DNA of 49,555 nucleotides, taken from Beijerinckiaceae bacterium (GTDB lineage: Bacteria; Pseudomonadota; Alphaproteobacteria; Rhizobiales; Beijerinckiaceae). Both the position numbers and the translations under genes were made by a program. The stretch's first letter is position 1; each line of letters begins with the position of its first letter. This document shows, one piece after another, positions 1-8,436 of this stretch. Location of the stretch: the NCBI GenBank assembly GCA_947498445.1, contig CANMLK010000004.1, forward strand, positions 1-49,555, read 5' to 3'. Under the pieces are notes generated by a model that saw only the letters and a list, made by a program, of their open reading frames with translations, had not been told where the DNA came from and did no database searches.

Positions 1-365
1 ATTTTTCGCTTGCGGGCGGGTTTGCGTCCAACGGCTATGGCGCGCATTCGCCGGGCAAGTATTCGCTGCTGGCCGCGCTCGTTGCAGAGGTGCTGCTGAC
101 GGCGTTCTTCCTTCTGATTATCCTTGGCGCGACAGGCTCGAAAGCGCCGGCGGGCTTCGCGCCCATCGCAATCGGTCTTGCGCTGACGCTGATCCATCTC
201 ATTTCTATCCCGGTGACGAATACGTCGGTCAACCCGGCGCGTTCAACTGGGCCTGCGTTGTTCGTGGGAGGGTGGGCCATTCAGCAACTCTGGCTGTTCT
301 GGCTCGCGCCGATCGCGGGCGCTGCTTTGGGCGCGCTGATCCACACCAAAGTTGCTCAGCCATGA
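1..365 (+). CDS. aqpZ: Aquaporin Z, C-terminal part (cut by window edge)
   Basis: Water-channel protein of the MIP family, inner membrane. The reading frame is open from the window edge (first full codon at position 3) and ends at 365, so only about the last 120 residues are present. The segment starts with a loop typical of AqpZ ([14 protein letters not shown]), continues through two hydrophobic helices, and carries the second Asn-Pro-Ala box in the context NTSVNPARS, where the Arg is the selectivity-filter arginine. A last helix and a short tail follow. Narrow-pore bacterial AqpZ is more likely than the glycerol facilitator GlpF because the NPA box is followed directly by RS rather than RD. 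The start and promoter lie outside the window. Confidence 0.93.
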   Translation, partial: FSLAGGFASNGYGAHSPGKYSLLAALVAEVLLTAFFLLIILGATGSKAPAGFAPIAIGLALTLIHLISIPVTNTSVNPARSTGPALFVGGWAIQQLWLFWLAPIAGAALGALIHTKVAQP

Positions 366-404
366 CGATGAGAAGGCGAAAGCCGCAAGCTAGCGGCTCA
401 CATT

Positions 405-436
405 GCGGCGGACGGGTGCTGTTGCCTGTCCGCCGC
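405..436. other. Hairpin after aqpZ
   Basis: In the gap between aqpZ and the next gene, a 9-bp inverted repeat (GCGGCGGAC at 405-413, GTCCGCCGC at 428-436) encloses a 14-nt loop. No T-run follows, so this is at best a weak or Rho-assisted terminator. The rest of 366-516 holds only the ribosome-binding site of the following gene. Confidence 0.4.
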
Positions 437-516
437 CCCCCTGTCATACAGGGCGCAAGCGCGCGTAAGCGTGCATGACATTCGCGCGCGTGCTCGCATT
501 CTCAGGAGATCCGGTC

Positions 517-1095
517 ATGGAGACCACAGTCGCTGGCCCCGGCCACAACAGCGTCAACGACGGCAAGGAAGAGGTTGTGTGGGAGCGCTGGACGCGCAAG
601 CGCGTGTTCGTTCGCGCGCTTGAGGGCACCTATGGCGAACTGGTGCGCGACCTGTTCACGCAGCCGCGCGTCTATTCCACCAAGGACCACAAGTGGAAGG
701 GCGGGCCGGGCCATTACGGCAAGAAGATCATCAACCCGCAGGCCGTGAAGGTGGCGCAATCCATCGAGACGCACATCGAAGTGTTCTCGCCGGGCGGCTA
801 TGGCCAGAAGCACGGCCACATGAACAGCGCGGTGTTCTTTGTGCTCAAGGGCAAGGGCCATGACGTGCACGACGGCACGCGGCTGGACTGGGACGCGGGC
901 GATGCGCTGATTGTCGAGAACGCGTGCGTTCACCAGCATTTCAGCGACGATGAAGACGACGAGTGCATCACGCTGGTGATGAAGGCCAAGCCGCTTTTCC
1001 TGTTCATGCACATGCTGTTTCAGAAAGTGGCTGAGTTTCCGCCCAAGGACGGCACCGCAAAACAGCTCGCCTATTCGCCGCCGGCGGATTTTTGA
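517..1095 (+). CDS. Cupin-domain protein (first of three related cupins)
   Basis: Single-domain cupin of 192 residues, function unknown. The ATG at 517 is chosen because AGGAG lies just upstream; an in-frame start at 475 has no such site. Cupin motif 1 is at about residues 93-114 (GGYGQKHGHMN) and provides His99 and His101. The glutamate usually found three or four residues after the second His is replaced by Ser104/Ala105. Motif 2 contains His139 and His141 in CVHQHF. The C-terminal segment LFLFMHMLFQK closely matches the cupin at 24127, so the two are paralogs. The missing Glu suggests a three-His metal site or a changed function. The gene stands alone between aqpZ and a strong terminator. 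Aromatic-ring dioxygenase or isomerase activity is possible for the fold but cannot be read from the sequence. Confidence 0.85.
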   Translation: METTVAGPGHNSVNDGKEEVVWERWTRKRVFVRALEGTYGELVRDLFTQPRVYSTKDHKWKGGPGHYGKKIINPQAVKVAQSIETHIEVFSPGGYGQKHGHMNSAVFFVLKGKGHDVHDGTRLDWDAGDALIVENACVHQHFSDDEDDECITLVMKAKPLFLFMHMLFQKVAEFPPKDGTAKQLAYSPPADF

Positions 1096-1114
1096 GTCTG
1101 TAGTTGGTGCAAAG

Positions 1115-1142
1115 AAAAGGCGGCCATCGGCCGCCTTTTTTC
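1115..1142. terminator. Rho-independent terminator, probably bidirectional
   Basis: Stem GGCGGCC (1119-1125), loop ATC, stem GGCCGCC (1129-1135), followed by six T residues on the plus strand and preceded by an A-run, so it works in either direction. It separates the plus-strand cupin gene from the convergent SGNH hydrolase gene. Confidence 0.9.
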
Positions 1143-1164
1143 ATTTTCGCGCATAAAGGGTCCG

Positions 1165-1908
1165 CTAAAGGGCCGCGTGTATCTTGTGCGCGACGCGCTC
1201 AAAACCCTTCCGGTTTGGGTGCAACTCGTCGTGCCAATCGTTTCGAACTGTGCCGCGCAGATTGACGTAGGTGACGCGCTTGCGCCCGTTGGCGAGCGCC
1301 TTCAACGCCTTGTTGAATCGATTCATCATCACCTTCGCGATTGACTGTTGCAGGTCGGGATCGTCAATGCCCATGAAACTCATGGGTTCGCCAAGCCAGC
1401 CGAGGTTCATCGGTTTTGCATAGTCGTAACCGTGCACGATGACCTTGGGCTTCAGTTTGTGAATGTCGAGCGCGTCAAAGCAGATCTCGTAGAACTTCAT
1501 TACGCGGTTCAGGACTTCGTCAAAGCTTGGTTTGAGATAATCCTCCGGCTTGCGGTCATCGAGGTACAGCATGAGATGCTTGACCAGTTTTCCCTCGGAC
1601 AAGAGATCGTTGCCGCCGCCGCCGAGAATGAGATGGGATGCGCCCGTTTTTTTCAATGCGCCGATGAAATCGAGGCGCCCGGCGATGTCCTCAATCGTAT
1701 CACCCCAGTAGGCTAGATTGCGGACGTCGTGTCCGAGCGCGGTGAGCGCGCGCTCAAGATCGTAATTGGAGCCGCCGACGATTGGCAGCTTCTTGAGGCC
1801 CCAGTCGGGGAGGCGCTCCCACGAATCCCCCTCCATCACGATGAGGGCGCCATCGCTTACGCCCTGCGTTGATATCTTCGAACTCTTTTTGCCCGCTTTC
1901 TTCGCCAT
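1165..1908 (-). CDS. SGNH/GDSL-type hydrolase family protein
   Basis: Putative serine esterase or lipase of the SGNH fold, 247 residues. Block I appears as EGDSWERLP with the nucleophile Ser in GDS, block III as GGGGNDLLS with the oxyanion-hole Asn, and block V as DELHPNRKG with the catalytic Asp and His, so a complete catalytic set is present. The N-terminus is rich in Lys and Ser (AKKAGKKSSK) and has no signal peptide, which suggests a cytoplasmic enzyme. The start is supported by GGGAGG upstream on the minus strand. It lies convergent with the cupin gene and downstream of the nitronate monooxygenase gene on the same strand. Substrate unknown. Confidence 0.85.
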   Translation of the reverse strand: MAKKAGKKSSKISTQGVSDGALIVMEGDSWERLPDWGLKKLPIVGGSNYDLERALTALGHDVRNLAYWGDTIEDIAGRLDFIGALKKTGASHLILGGGGNDLLSEGKLVKHLMLYLDDRKPEDYLKPSFDEVLNRVMKFYEICFDALDIHKLKPKVIVHGYDYAKPMNLGWLGEPMSFMGIDDPDLQQSIAKVMMNRFNKALKALANGRKRVTYVNLRGTVRNDWHDELHPNRKGFERVAHKIHAAL

Positions 1909-1969
1909 TGCGTCCTCCCAACTCTGAAAGTTGTCGGAGAGATAATTTCACAATCATCTAAAGTGCAGG

Positions 1970-3064
1970 TCAAGATTCGTGTTCTTGCCTGGTGGCCAGT
2001 TGCGACAGCACCTCGCGCGCGCGCGCCGCAAGCTGCCGGGTGAGTTCGCCCGCCGGAAGTTCGTGCGCAAGCGCCGCCGCCTGACCGGACCATAACGGCG
2101 AGAAATCGCCGGAGCCCGCGCTTTCGGCTTTTGCGCGCAGCGGCGCCAACGCGCCGGACGCAAGCGGAAACGCGGGCGCCGACGTCGAGATTGGGCCAGT
2201 CTCTCTCATGAACCTGTTGATGAGCCCGCGCGCTGGCCGGCCGCTGAAGACGTTCGTCAGCGCGGTGGAGTTTGCCCCCGCGCCTTTCAGCGCCGCGCGG
2301 TGAGCCTGACTGATGGTTGATTCAGGGCAGAACAGATAGGCCGTGCCGATTTGAACCGCCGAGGCGCCAAGCGCGAAGGCGGCGGCGATGCCCCTTCCGT
2401 CCGCAATCGCGCCCGATGCGATGACAGGCGCGCGGACCGCGTCGGCAATTTGCGGCGTCAGGGCGAAGACGCCCGCCTGCGTCGCGATGTCGGCAGACTG
2501 GAACATGCCGCGATGTCCGCCAGCCTCAACGCCCTGGGCGATGATGGCGTCGCAGCCTCGCTCTTCCAGCCAGCGCGCTTCCGCGACGCTGGTGGCGCTG
2601 GAAATGATCTTTGCGCCAGTTGCGCGCACGCGTTCCAGCAGGGGCTGCGCGGGCAGGCCAAAATGGAAGCTCACCACCTGCGGTTTGGTGTCCTCCACGA
2701 TGGCGCACATCGTTTCGTCAAATGGCGCGCGGGTTGGGGCCGGCGCTGTGGCGTCCATGTCGATCCCAAGCTCGGCGTAATATCCCGCAAGGCGCTCGCG
2801 CCATGCCGCTTCACGCGCAGGATCGGGCGCCGGGGCGTCGTGGCAGAAGAAATTGAGGTTGATCGGGGCCGAGGTGCTGGCCCGGATGGTTTCGATCTCG
2901 CTGCGCATCTGGGCTGGCGACAGCATTGCGCAGGGGAGCGACCCAAGCCCGCCAGCCTGCGCAACGGCAATGGCCAGCGCAGATCCGTTGGCGCCCGCCA
3001 TGGGCGCCTGGATGATCGGAAGCTCTATGCCAAACAGGTCCTGTATCCGGCTTGAGGGCCACAT
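1970..3064 (-). CDS. Nitronate monooxygenase (2-nitropropane dioxygenase family)
   Basis: FMN-dependent TIM-barrel enzyme of 364 residues that oxidises alkyl nitronates to carbonyl compounds and nitrite. Diagnostic features are the N-terminal FGIELPIIQAPMAG segment, the flavin-phosphate region ending in VIASGAIADGRG, and the motif QGVEAGGHRG, which contains the conserved catalytic His. The start has AGGAA upstream. The gene lies 12 nt downstream of the fumarylacetoacetate-hydrolase-type gene on the same strand, so the two probably form an operon. Many family members act on other substrates such as propionate-3-nitronate or quinones, so the physiological substrate is uncertain. Confidence 0.92.
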   Translation of the reverse strand: MWPSSRIQDLFGIELPIIQAPMAGANGSALAIAVAQAGGLGSLPCAMLSPAQMRSEIETIRASTSAPINLNFFCHDAPAPDPAREAAWRERLAGYYAELGIDMDATAPAPTRAPFDETMCAIVEDTKPQVVSFHFGLPAQPLLERVRATGAKIISSATSVAEARWLEERGCDAIIAQGVEAGGHRGMFQSADIATQAGVFALTPQIADAVRAPVIASGAIADGRGIAAAFALGASAVQIGTAYLFCPESTISQAHRAALKGAGANSTALTNVFSGRPARGLINRFMRETGPISTSAPAFPLASGALAPLRAKAESAGSGDFSPLWSGQAAALAHELPAGELTRQLAARAREVLSQLATRQEHES

Positions 3065-3076
3065 GATTGGGCTTTC

Positions 3077-3823
3077 CTAAAATACGAGGGTGAGTTGAGC
3101 TGTCCCCACGCCGCCCAGCGACAGGTCGATCACGACAGGCGTGCCGATGGGGATGGGCGTGTTCAGCGTGCCGGTTGACAGAAACTGCCCGGCCTTCATG
3201 CCGCCAAGGTAGTCGATCTGTTCGCTCGCCCACGCGACCAGCGGTATCAGCGGGTCGCCGTTCGCGTGGCCGCCTGTAGCCTCATGCCGGGGCACGCCGT
3301 TGAAGGCGATCTTGCAAGGCAAAGCCGAAAAATCGAGTCCGCGAAAATCCCGCAGCCCAGCCCCCGGGCAGTAGGCGAGGTTGGAGAAACTGTCGCCGAT
3401 GCGGGCGAGGAAGGGCGTGTTGGCGCTGTCTGCGAACCGGCTGGCCACTAGTTCGATCCCCGCGAAAACTTCGCCGATGGCGGCGAGCACTTCGTCGCGC
3501 GTGTAGGGCTTGTCCGGACGCACTGGCAGGTCGCGTGCGAAGCGAACGCCAAGCTCGCCTTCCACCTTCACAACCTCGCCGGGGGCCAGTTGGTATGTCT
3601 CCAGCCTGATGTCGCCTGCAAAGATCGGCGCGGCCCATGCGGCGCCGTCGGGCGTGAAGCCGACCTTCCATCCCGCCGGGGTCTCTCCCAGTTCCGCCGC
3701 CACCTCGGCCTGAACGCCCAGCGCCGCGTGCAGACTGGGCGGCGCGAGCGCCGGATCAACGGGCAGGGCGGTGCGGGCGCGCCGCGCCTTGACGATGAGG
3801 GCGGCGAGGGGGCTGACAGGCAT
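3077..3823 (-). CDS. 2-keto-4-pentenoate hydratase-type enzyme (FAH superfamily)
   Basis: 248 residues, related to MhpD/HpcG hydratases and 4-oxalocrotonate decarboxylases that add water to, or decarboxylate, 2-hydroxypenta-dienoate-type products of aromatic meta-cleavage. The metal-binding acidic pair is visible in [15 protein letters not shown], followed by the IELVASRF and SFSNLAY blocks typical of the group. The ATG at 3823 is chosen over an upstream one at 3868 because GGAGA sits at a good distance before it. It is the first gene of a pair with the nitronate monooxygenase. No ring-cleavage dioxygenase gene is adjacent, so the pathway is inferred only. Confidence 0.85.
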   Translation of the reverse strand: MPVSPLAALIVKARRARTALPVDPALAPPSLHAALGVQAEVAAELGETPAGWKVGFTPDGAAWAAPIFAGDIRLETYQLAPGEVVKVEGELGVRFARDLPVRPDKPYTRDEVLAAIGEVFAGIELVASRFADSANTPFLARIGDSFSNLAYCPGAGLRDFRGLDFSALPCKIAFNGVPRHEATGGHANGDPLIPLVAWASEQIDYLGGMKAGQFLSTGTLNTPIPIGTPVVIDLSLGGVGTAQLTLVF

Positions 3824-3956
3824 GTAACAATCTCCGAAAAAGGCGCGCCACGCTCGTCTGCGGTACACAACGTGTCAACTGGCTGGAAAACGCCCGGCGG
3901 CCATTGATCTGCGAACTGAAATGGGGCATACGACACCCACGTTCGGGCGCGCCTAG

Positions 3957-3986
3957 CCCCGATGATCCTTTTCAAAACCTTCGGGG
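3957..3986 (+). promoter_or_regulatory. Leader inverted repeat before rpmJ
   Basis: CCCCGA (3957-3962) and TCGGGG (3981-3986) can pair across an 18-nt loop directly upstream of the rpmJ start at 3994, covering the purine-rich stretch that would serve as ribosome-binding site. This could be a translational control element, but a 6-bp stem can arise by chance in GC-rich DNA. The rest of the divergent gap 3824-3993 shows no clear promoter. Confidence 0.3.
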
Positions 3987-3993
3987 ACGAGAG

Positions 3994-4119
3994 ATGAAAG
4001 TCCGCAACTCTTTGAAGTCACTTCGCACGCGCCATCGGGACAACCAGCTCGTGCGCCGTCGTGGCCGTGTTTACATCATCAACAAGACCCAGAAGCGCTA
4101 CAAGGCGCGTCAGGGCTAG
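3994..4119 (+). CDS. rpmJ: 50S ribosomal protein L36
   Basis: Forty-one-residue basic protein of the large ribosomal subunit. The sequence [18 protein letters not shown] followed by an Arg-rich stretch and [13 protein letters not shown] is the alphaproteobacterial L36 form. It contains no cysteines, so it is the zinc-independent type, lacking the CxxC/CxxxxH zinc ribbon. The gene is monocistronic and ends in a strong terminator. It opens a conserved Hyphomicrobiales block with the TPR protein and pyk. Confidence 0.98.
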   Translation: MKVRNSLKSLRTRHRDNQLVRRRGRVYIINKTQKRYKARQG

Positions 4120-4146
4120 TCATTCGCCTTAACTGGCGGACTGAGA

Positions 4147-4175
4147 CCCCGGCCTCGCAGCCGGGGTTTTCGTTT
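4147..4175 (+). terminator. Rho-independent terminator of rpmJ
   Basis: Stem CCCCGGC (4147-4153), loop CTCGCA, stem GCCGGGG (4160-4166), then TTTTCGTTTT. A strong GC stem followed by T-rich DNA about 28 nt after the rpmJ stop codon. Confidence 0.92.
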
Positions 4176-4255
4176 TGCGAATTTGTGATCGCGCAAGGCC
4201 GTTTTTGATCGCGCAAAGCTTTGACGCACGGCGGCGGCGGGCCTAGATTTGTCTC

Positions 4256-4921
4256 ATGACGCGCGCGCACCTTCGTCTCGCTCTCCTTCCGCTTCTCGTC
4301 GCAGCAATCGTTGCGCCAGCTCTTGCGCAGGTTCCGCCTGTCTCCGGGCAGGGTGAAATCGTGCAGGCGCAGGCCCGTTCTCCCGCGCGTGGCGCTCAGG
4401 CGCAAAAGCCGGTTGAGAGCGCGCCTGAAGAGAGCGTGCGCAAGCCCGTCTTGAATGAATTGTTTGAGCGTCTCGCCGCTTCGAAAGATCAGGAAGAGGC
4501 CGACGGCATCGCTGGCGCCATCGAGCGCGTCTTCCAGCGCTCGGGTTCAGACACTGCCGACCTGCTCCTGAATCGCGCCCTTACTGCTTTGCATCGCAAG
4601 GAAAGCAAGGCCGCTTTCGACGTTCTCGACAAGCTGGTCGTCGTGGAGCCCGAATGGGCGGAAGCGTGGATGCAGCGCGCCACAGCGCGGTTCATGGATG
4701 GCGACAGATACGGCGCGGTGGATGATCTGGGTCAGGCGTTGTCGCGCGAGCCGCGCCATTTCGGCGCCCTTTCGGGGCTGGGCTCTGTTCTCTACAGCCT
4801 TGGCTTTGAGAAGCGCGCGCTGGAGGTTTACCGCCGCGCGCTCGCCGTGCGTCCGCACCAGACCGACGTCAAACAGATGATCGACAAGCTCGCGCCGGAT
4901 GTAGACGGACGGGATATTTAG
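4256..4921 (+). CDS. Secreted tetratricopeptide-repeat protein
   Basis: 221 residues with an N-terminal signal peptide (basic start, hydrophobic core, ALA-type cleavage site near residue 24, then QVPPVSGQ). The C-terminal half holds about three TPR units, for example LLNRALTALHRKE, WAEAWMQRATARFMDGDRYG and HFGALSGLGSVLYSLGFEKR. It is therefore probably a periplasmic protein-protein interaction factor. In related genomes a TPR protein sits at this place between rpmJ and pyk. No strong ribosome-binding site precedes the ATG at 4256. Partners are unknown. Confidence 0.85.
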   Translation: MTRAHLRLALLPLLVAAIVAPALAQVPPVSGQGEIVQAQARSPARGAQAQKPVESAPEESVRKPVLNELFERLAASKDQEEADGIAGAIERVFQRSGSDTADLLLNRALTALHRKESKAAFDVLDKLVVVEPEWAEAWMQRATARFMDGDRYGAVDDLGQALSREPRHFGALSGLGSVLYSLGFEKRALEVYRRALAVRPHQTDVKQMIDKLAPDVDGRDI

Positions 4922-4929
4922 TTTCTGCC

Positions 4930-5047
4930 GTCATGCGCTCTCTTGACCCGCGCATCCAGACGCTCTTGAGAAACACCGTATTGCGAAAAACCTTGCGCGC
5001 TTGGATACGCGGGTGATCCCCGGATCAAGTCCGGGGACGCGTATGAC
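4930..5047. repeat. Palindromic intergenic repeat, copy A
   Basis: REP-like element between the convergent TPR and pyk genes. Its left arm runs from GTCATGCGC through TTGACCCGCGCATCC, its right arm from GGATACGCGGG to GCGTATGAC, so the ends are inverted relative to each other. The right arm carries an inner palindrome, ATCCCCGGATC...TCCGGGGA. Copies B (8702) and C (9398) share the same arms. Such elements, found in many alphaproteobacterial genomes, tend to sit between 3' ends and may act as bidirectional terminators. Confidence 0.85.
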
Positions 5048-5064
5048 GGGCCGAATGGCCGCGA

Positions 5065-6489
5065 TTAGCTCTCGTTCCCCGTGAAAGAAATGCGCAGCAT
5101 GTTGGTTGCGCCCGGCGTGCCGAACGGCAGTCCCGCCACGACGACGATGCGATCGCCTTCCTTTGAAAACGTCACGCGGTTCGAGAATTTGCCGGCTCGT
5201 TTGGCCATGTCCTCAATATCGCTGGCGTCGTTCGTCACCATCGGCTGAACGCCCCACACAAGCGTGAGGCGCCGCGCCGTGTCGCGTCTTGGCGTCAGCG
5301 CCAGCACGGGGGGGCGCGGGCGCTCGCGGGCGATGCGCAGCGCTGTGGAGCCCGAGGACGTCCACGCGCAGATGGCTTTCAAATCCAGCGTTTCAGCGAC
5401 ATGGCGCGCAGCTTCCGCGATGGCGTCGGCGCCGGTGGGCTCGGGTTCGCTGCGCTGCGAGTTGATGATCGAGCGGTAATTCACATCGCTCTCTGTTTCA
5501 ACGGCGATGCGATTCATCGTCTCCACTGCCTCGACGGGGAATTGGCCTGACGCGCTTTCCGCCGACAGCATGATGGCGTCCGCGCCTTCGTAGACGGCGG
5601 TGGCGACGTCGGAGACTTCCGCGCGCGTGGGCACGGGCGAGGTGATCATCGATTCCAGCATTTGCGTGGCGACCACGACGGGCTTGCCGAAACGGCGGGC
5701 GAGACGCGTGATTCGCTTTTGCAGGCCGGGCACTTTTTCAACCGGCATCTCGACGCCAAGATCGCCGCGCGCCACCATCAGCGCATCGGAAATCTCGATA
5801 ATCTCATCAAGCCGCGCGATGGCCTGGGGCTTTTCGATCTTCGCCAGAACACCCGCGCGGCCGCGCACGATCTTGCGCACTTCCGCCATGTCTTCGGGCC
5901 GCTGTACGAAGGACACCGCGATCCAGTCGACGCCGACATCAAGCGCGGCTTCCAGATCGGAGCGATCCTTCTCCGTCATGGCGGAAACGGGGATGATCGT
6001 GTCGGGCAGGCTCACGCCCTTGCGGTTCATGATACGGCCGGGCACGTCGACCTCGGCGATGGCGCGATCGGGATGCGCCTCCACGATGTGCAGGCGAATC
6101 TTGCCATCGTCGATCAGCACGGCGTGGCCGGGCTCAAGCGCCCGCAGGATTTCGGGATGGGGCATGCGAACGCGCGTGGCGTCGCCGGGCGTCTTGTCGC
6201 TGTCGAGCGTGAAGCGGTCGCCCTTTTTCAGGTCTGCGCCGCCGTCCACGAATTCTCCAACGCGCAGTTTAGGGCCCTGCAGATCGACGAGCACGCCGAC
6301 GGCGCGATTATGCTTGTGCTCGATATCGCGGATCATCTTTATTCGCTGGCGCATCCCATCGTGGGTCGAATGACTCATGTTGATGCGGAAGACGTCAACG
6401 CCCGCCAGATACAGCCTCTCGATCATCTCGGGCGTCTCTGACGCGGGACCGAGCGTGGCGAGAATTTTTACTTTGCGGTGCCGTCTCAT
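5065..6489 (-). CDS. pyk: Pyruvate kinase
   Basis: Cytoplasmic glycolytic enzyme converting phosphoenolpyruvate and ADP to pyruvate and ATP. At 474 residues it has the normal family length. The N-terminus RRHRKVKILATLGPAS contains the substrate-binding region, RINMSH follows, and the active-site stretch LAKIEKPQAIARLDEI with the catalytic Lys-Glu pair precedes MVARGDLGVEMP, which supplies metal ligands. The B-domain and the C-terminal allosteric domain are present. The gene starts 32 nt after the DUF1036 gene on the same strand, a pairing seen in other Hyphomicrobiales, and ends against repeat copy A. Confidence 0.97.
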   Translation of the reverse strand: MRRHRKVKILATLGPASETPEMIERLYLAGVDVFRINMSHSTHDGMRQRIKMIRDIEHKHNRAVGVLVDLQGPKLRVGEFVDGGADLKKGDRFTLDSDKTPGDATRVRMPHPEILRALEPGHAVLIDDGKIRLHIVEAHPDRAIAEVDVPGRIMNRKGVSLPDTIIPVSAMTEKDRSDLEAALDVGVDWIAVSFVQRPEDMAEVRKIVRGRAGVLAKIEKPQAIARLDEIIEISDALMVARGDLGVEMPVEKVPGLQKRITRLARRFGKPVVVATQMLESMITSPVPTRAEVSDVATAVYEGADAIMLSAESASGQFPVEAVETMNRIAVETESDVNYRSIINSQRSEPEPTGADAIAEAARHVAETLDLKAICAWTSSGSTALRIARERPRPPVLALTPRRDTARRLTLVWGVQPMVTNDASDIEDMAKRAGKFSNRVTFSKEGDRIVVVAGLPFGTPGATNMLRISFTGNES

Positions 6490-6521
6490 TTCGCCTCAAT
6501 CGTAAGTGTTTGCAGGCCAGA

Positions 6522-6959
6522 TCAGCGCGCGGCTTGCGGCTGGTTGGCGTCGGTCAATTGAACAGTCCAGTTCTTTGCGTCGCGCCCGGTGTCCACTTCA
6601 AAGAAGCCGGTGCGTTCAAAGCCGCGCACGAGACAATTCTCGCGCCCCTCGATGCGGAATTCGCGGTCGCGCGTGCACATGAAGGACTTGCCCTTCCACT
6701 CGCCGCCGCGCTCATCCATCGCGTAGACATAATAAAACTGAGCTGCGAGGGGCCCGCGCAGCAGGACTTCGCAGGCGCCAGCCGTGAGGTTCCACCAGCC
6801 CTCGGTCACCCAGGCGCGCCCGTCCGTGTAGGACACGGAGACGCTCACGCGGGTCGACGCGTTGTTGCAGAGGCGGAAGTCGGCCATCGCGGTCGCCGAC
6901 CAGAGGCAACCCAGCGCGGCAAGCGCGAGAGATGCGGTGCGGATCGTTCGGTTTGGCAT
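6522..6959 (-). CDS. DUF1036 family secreted protein
   Basis: 145 residues with a signal peptide (SLALAALGCLWSATAMA) followed by the DUF1036 domain. Typical features are DFRLCNNASTRVSVSVSY, GWWNLTAGACEVLL, YYVYAMDE and paired cysteines that could form disulfides in the periplasm. The function of the family is unknown. The start at 6959 places the signal peptide at the N-terminus. A longer form from 7070 has a better ribosome-binding site (AGGAAGG) and would add 37 mostly polar residues, so the start is not settled. The gene lies upstream of pyk and divergent from the amidohydrolase gene at 7104. Confidence 0.87.
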   Translation of the reverse strand: MPNRTIRTASLALAALGCLWSATAMADFRLCNNASTRVSVSVSYTDGRAWVTEGWWNLTAGACEVLLRGPLAAQFYYVYAMDERGGEWKGKSFMCTRDREFRIEGRENCLVRGFERTGFFEVDTGRDAKNWTVQLTDANQPQAAR

Positions 6960-7103
6960 CGTCGATACAGGTCTCTCGTGCGAATCAGCGCCCGTCGGCG
7001 CTTCGAGTGATTGATCGGAGCGTGGCGCCCGGGTGTCAACGCGCGCGCCGGTCGAGTTTGACGTCGTCATCACCCCTTCCTGAACGCGGAAGCTGGCGAC
7101 AGC

Positions 7104-7985
7104 ATGACATTGTGCGTCGCTTTGGTTAATTTGCATCCCGTGAACAGCTCTCCCGATACAAATTTGCACGATTCTGCCGCCTTCGAGCCCGTGGAGATCA
7201 TCCCCGGCGCGCTGGATGGCGGGCTTATCCTGTTGTGCGACCACGCCTCCAATGCGCTGCCGCCCGAATATGGCTCGCTGGGCCTGCCGCCCGAACAGTT
7301 CGCCCGGCATATCGCGTGGGACATTGGCGCCGCGATGGTGACGCGGGCGCTCGCCGCCCGGTTTGGGGCGCCCGCGGTGCTGACGCGCTATTCCCGGCTG
7401 CTGATTGATCCCAATCGCGGGGCGGATGATCCCACGCTCGTGATGAAAATCTCCGATGGGGCCATTATTCCGGGCAATGTCGGCGCGGACGCCGCTGAAA
7501 TCGAGAACCGGCGGGCGCGCTTCTGGCGACCCTATCGGGAGGCGGCGGCCGGGCTGATCGACGCCATGACCGCCCGCCAGCCGCCCGCAATCCTTTCGAT
7601 TCATTCGTTCACGCCCGTCTGGAAGGGCGCCGTGCGGCCGTGGGAAGTCGGCCTGTTGTGGGACGCCGATCCCCGTCTGGCGCAGGGCCTCCTGGCGGGC
7701 TTTGAGGGCGCTCTCACGTCGCCCGTGGGCGATAACGAGCCCTACGACGGCGCGCTGATTGGCGACACGCTGTATGATCTTGGCACCGCGCGAGGCCTTG
7801 CCCATGTAATCGTGGAGCTTCGTCAGGATCTGATCGGGACAGAGCAGGGCGCCGCCCATTGGGCGGGCGTTGTCGGCGATGCGCTGGCCCCTGTATTGAT
7901 GCAGCCCGATCTCCATATCATCCAGCATCACCCCAGCCGCGCCGGCGCGCGGGTGGCCATTCCCAAGCTCAGGAGGATTTCATGA
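7104..7985 (+). CDS. N-formylglutamate amidohydrolase family protein
   Basis: 293 residues, related to HutG-type enzymes that split N-formyl-L-glutamate to formate and glutamate, the last step of one histidine degradation route. The family signature CDHASNALP, the helix region HIAWDIGA, the block YSRLLIDPNR and ILSIHSFTP are all visible. No other hut gene is nearby. This stand-alone version next to DUF1244 and DUF2312 is common in Hyphomicrobiales, so the true substrate may differ. Its stop overlaps the next start (ATGA), indicating translational coupling. Confidence 0.88.
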   Translation: MTLCVALVNLHPVNSSPDTNLHDSAAFEPVEIIPGALDGGLILLCDHASNALPPEYGSLGLPPEQFARHIAWDIGAAMVTRALAARFGAPAVLTRYSRLLIDPNRGADDPTLVMKISDGAIIPGNVGADAAEIENRRARFWRPYREAAAGLIDAMTARQPPAILSIHSFTPVWKGAVRPWEVGLLWDADPRLAQGLLAGFEGALTSPVGDNEPYDGALIGDTLYDLGTARGLAHVIVELRQDLIGTEQGAAHWAGVVGDALAPVLMQPDLHIIQHHPSRAGARVAIPKLRRIS

Positions 7986-8296
7986 ACATCGACGACGCCA
8001 CCCGCACGGAGCTGGAAGCCGCCGCATTTCGCCGCCTGCTCAACCATTTGCGCGACCGGCCCGGCGTGCAGAACATCGACATGATGAATCTGGCCGGCTT
8101 CTGCCGCAATTGCCTGTCGAACTGGCTGAAGGACGCCTCCGACGAGCGCAATCTGGGGCTGGGCAAGGAAGACCTGCGCACCTTCGTCTACGGCATGCCC
8201 TACGACGAGTGGAAGGCGAAGCACCAGACCGAAGCAACGCCCGAACAGGCCGCGAAATTCGCCCAGACGCCCGTCGGCCAGGGCAAGCCCGGCTGA
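7982..8296 (+). CDS. DUF1244 domain-containing protein
   Basis: Small soluble protein of 104 residues. The domain is recognised by FRRLLNHLRDRPGVQNIDMM and LAGFCRNCLSNWLKDA, with the CRNC cysteine pair, and by VYGMPYDEWKAKHQ. The family has solved structures but no assigned function. The start follows AGGAGG at 8 nt and overlaps the preceding stop codon, so the two are one operon. Confidence 0.93.
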   Translation: MNIDDATRTELEAAAFRRLLNHLRDRPGVQNIDMMNLAGFCRNCLSNWLKDASDERNLGLGKEDLRTFVYGMPYDEWKAKHQTEATPEQAAKFAQTPVGQGKPG

Positions 8297-8394
8297 TTAC
8301 CGGCCAAAGAAACTTCAAATTGCGCTGAATAGTGGGGACAGCGGGTCAGGTTTCCTTGATCCGCCGCCCGGCTTGACGCAAGCCTGCGTTAGAA

Positions 8395-8419
8395 GCGGGC
8401 CACGCCCGCGCATTTTTTT
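8395..8419 (+). terminator. Rho-independent terminator after DUF1244 gene
   Basis: Stem GCGGGC (8395-8400), loop CAC, stem GCCCGC (8404-8409), then GCA and seven T residues (8413-8419). It ends the amidohydrolase-DUF1244 transcript, or attenuates read-through into the DUF2312 gene 18 nt downstream. Confidence 0.75.
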
Positions 8420-8436
8420 GAACCGGACCGACGCTC

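Noticed and set aside
6960-7931. Upstream continuation of the DUF1036 frame to 7931
   Set aside because: It runs antisense through the N-formylglutamate amidohydrolase gene and lacks any domain; the signal peptide sets the start near 6959 (or at most 7070).
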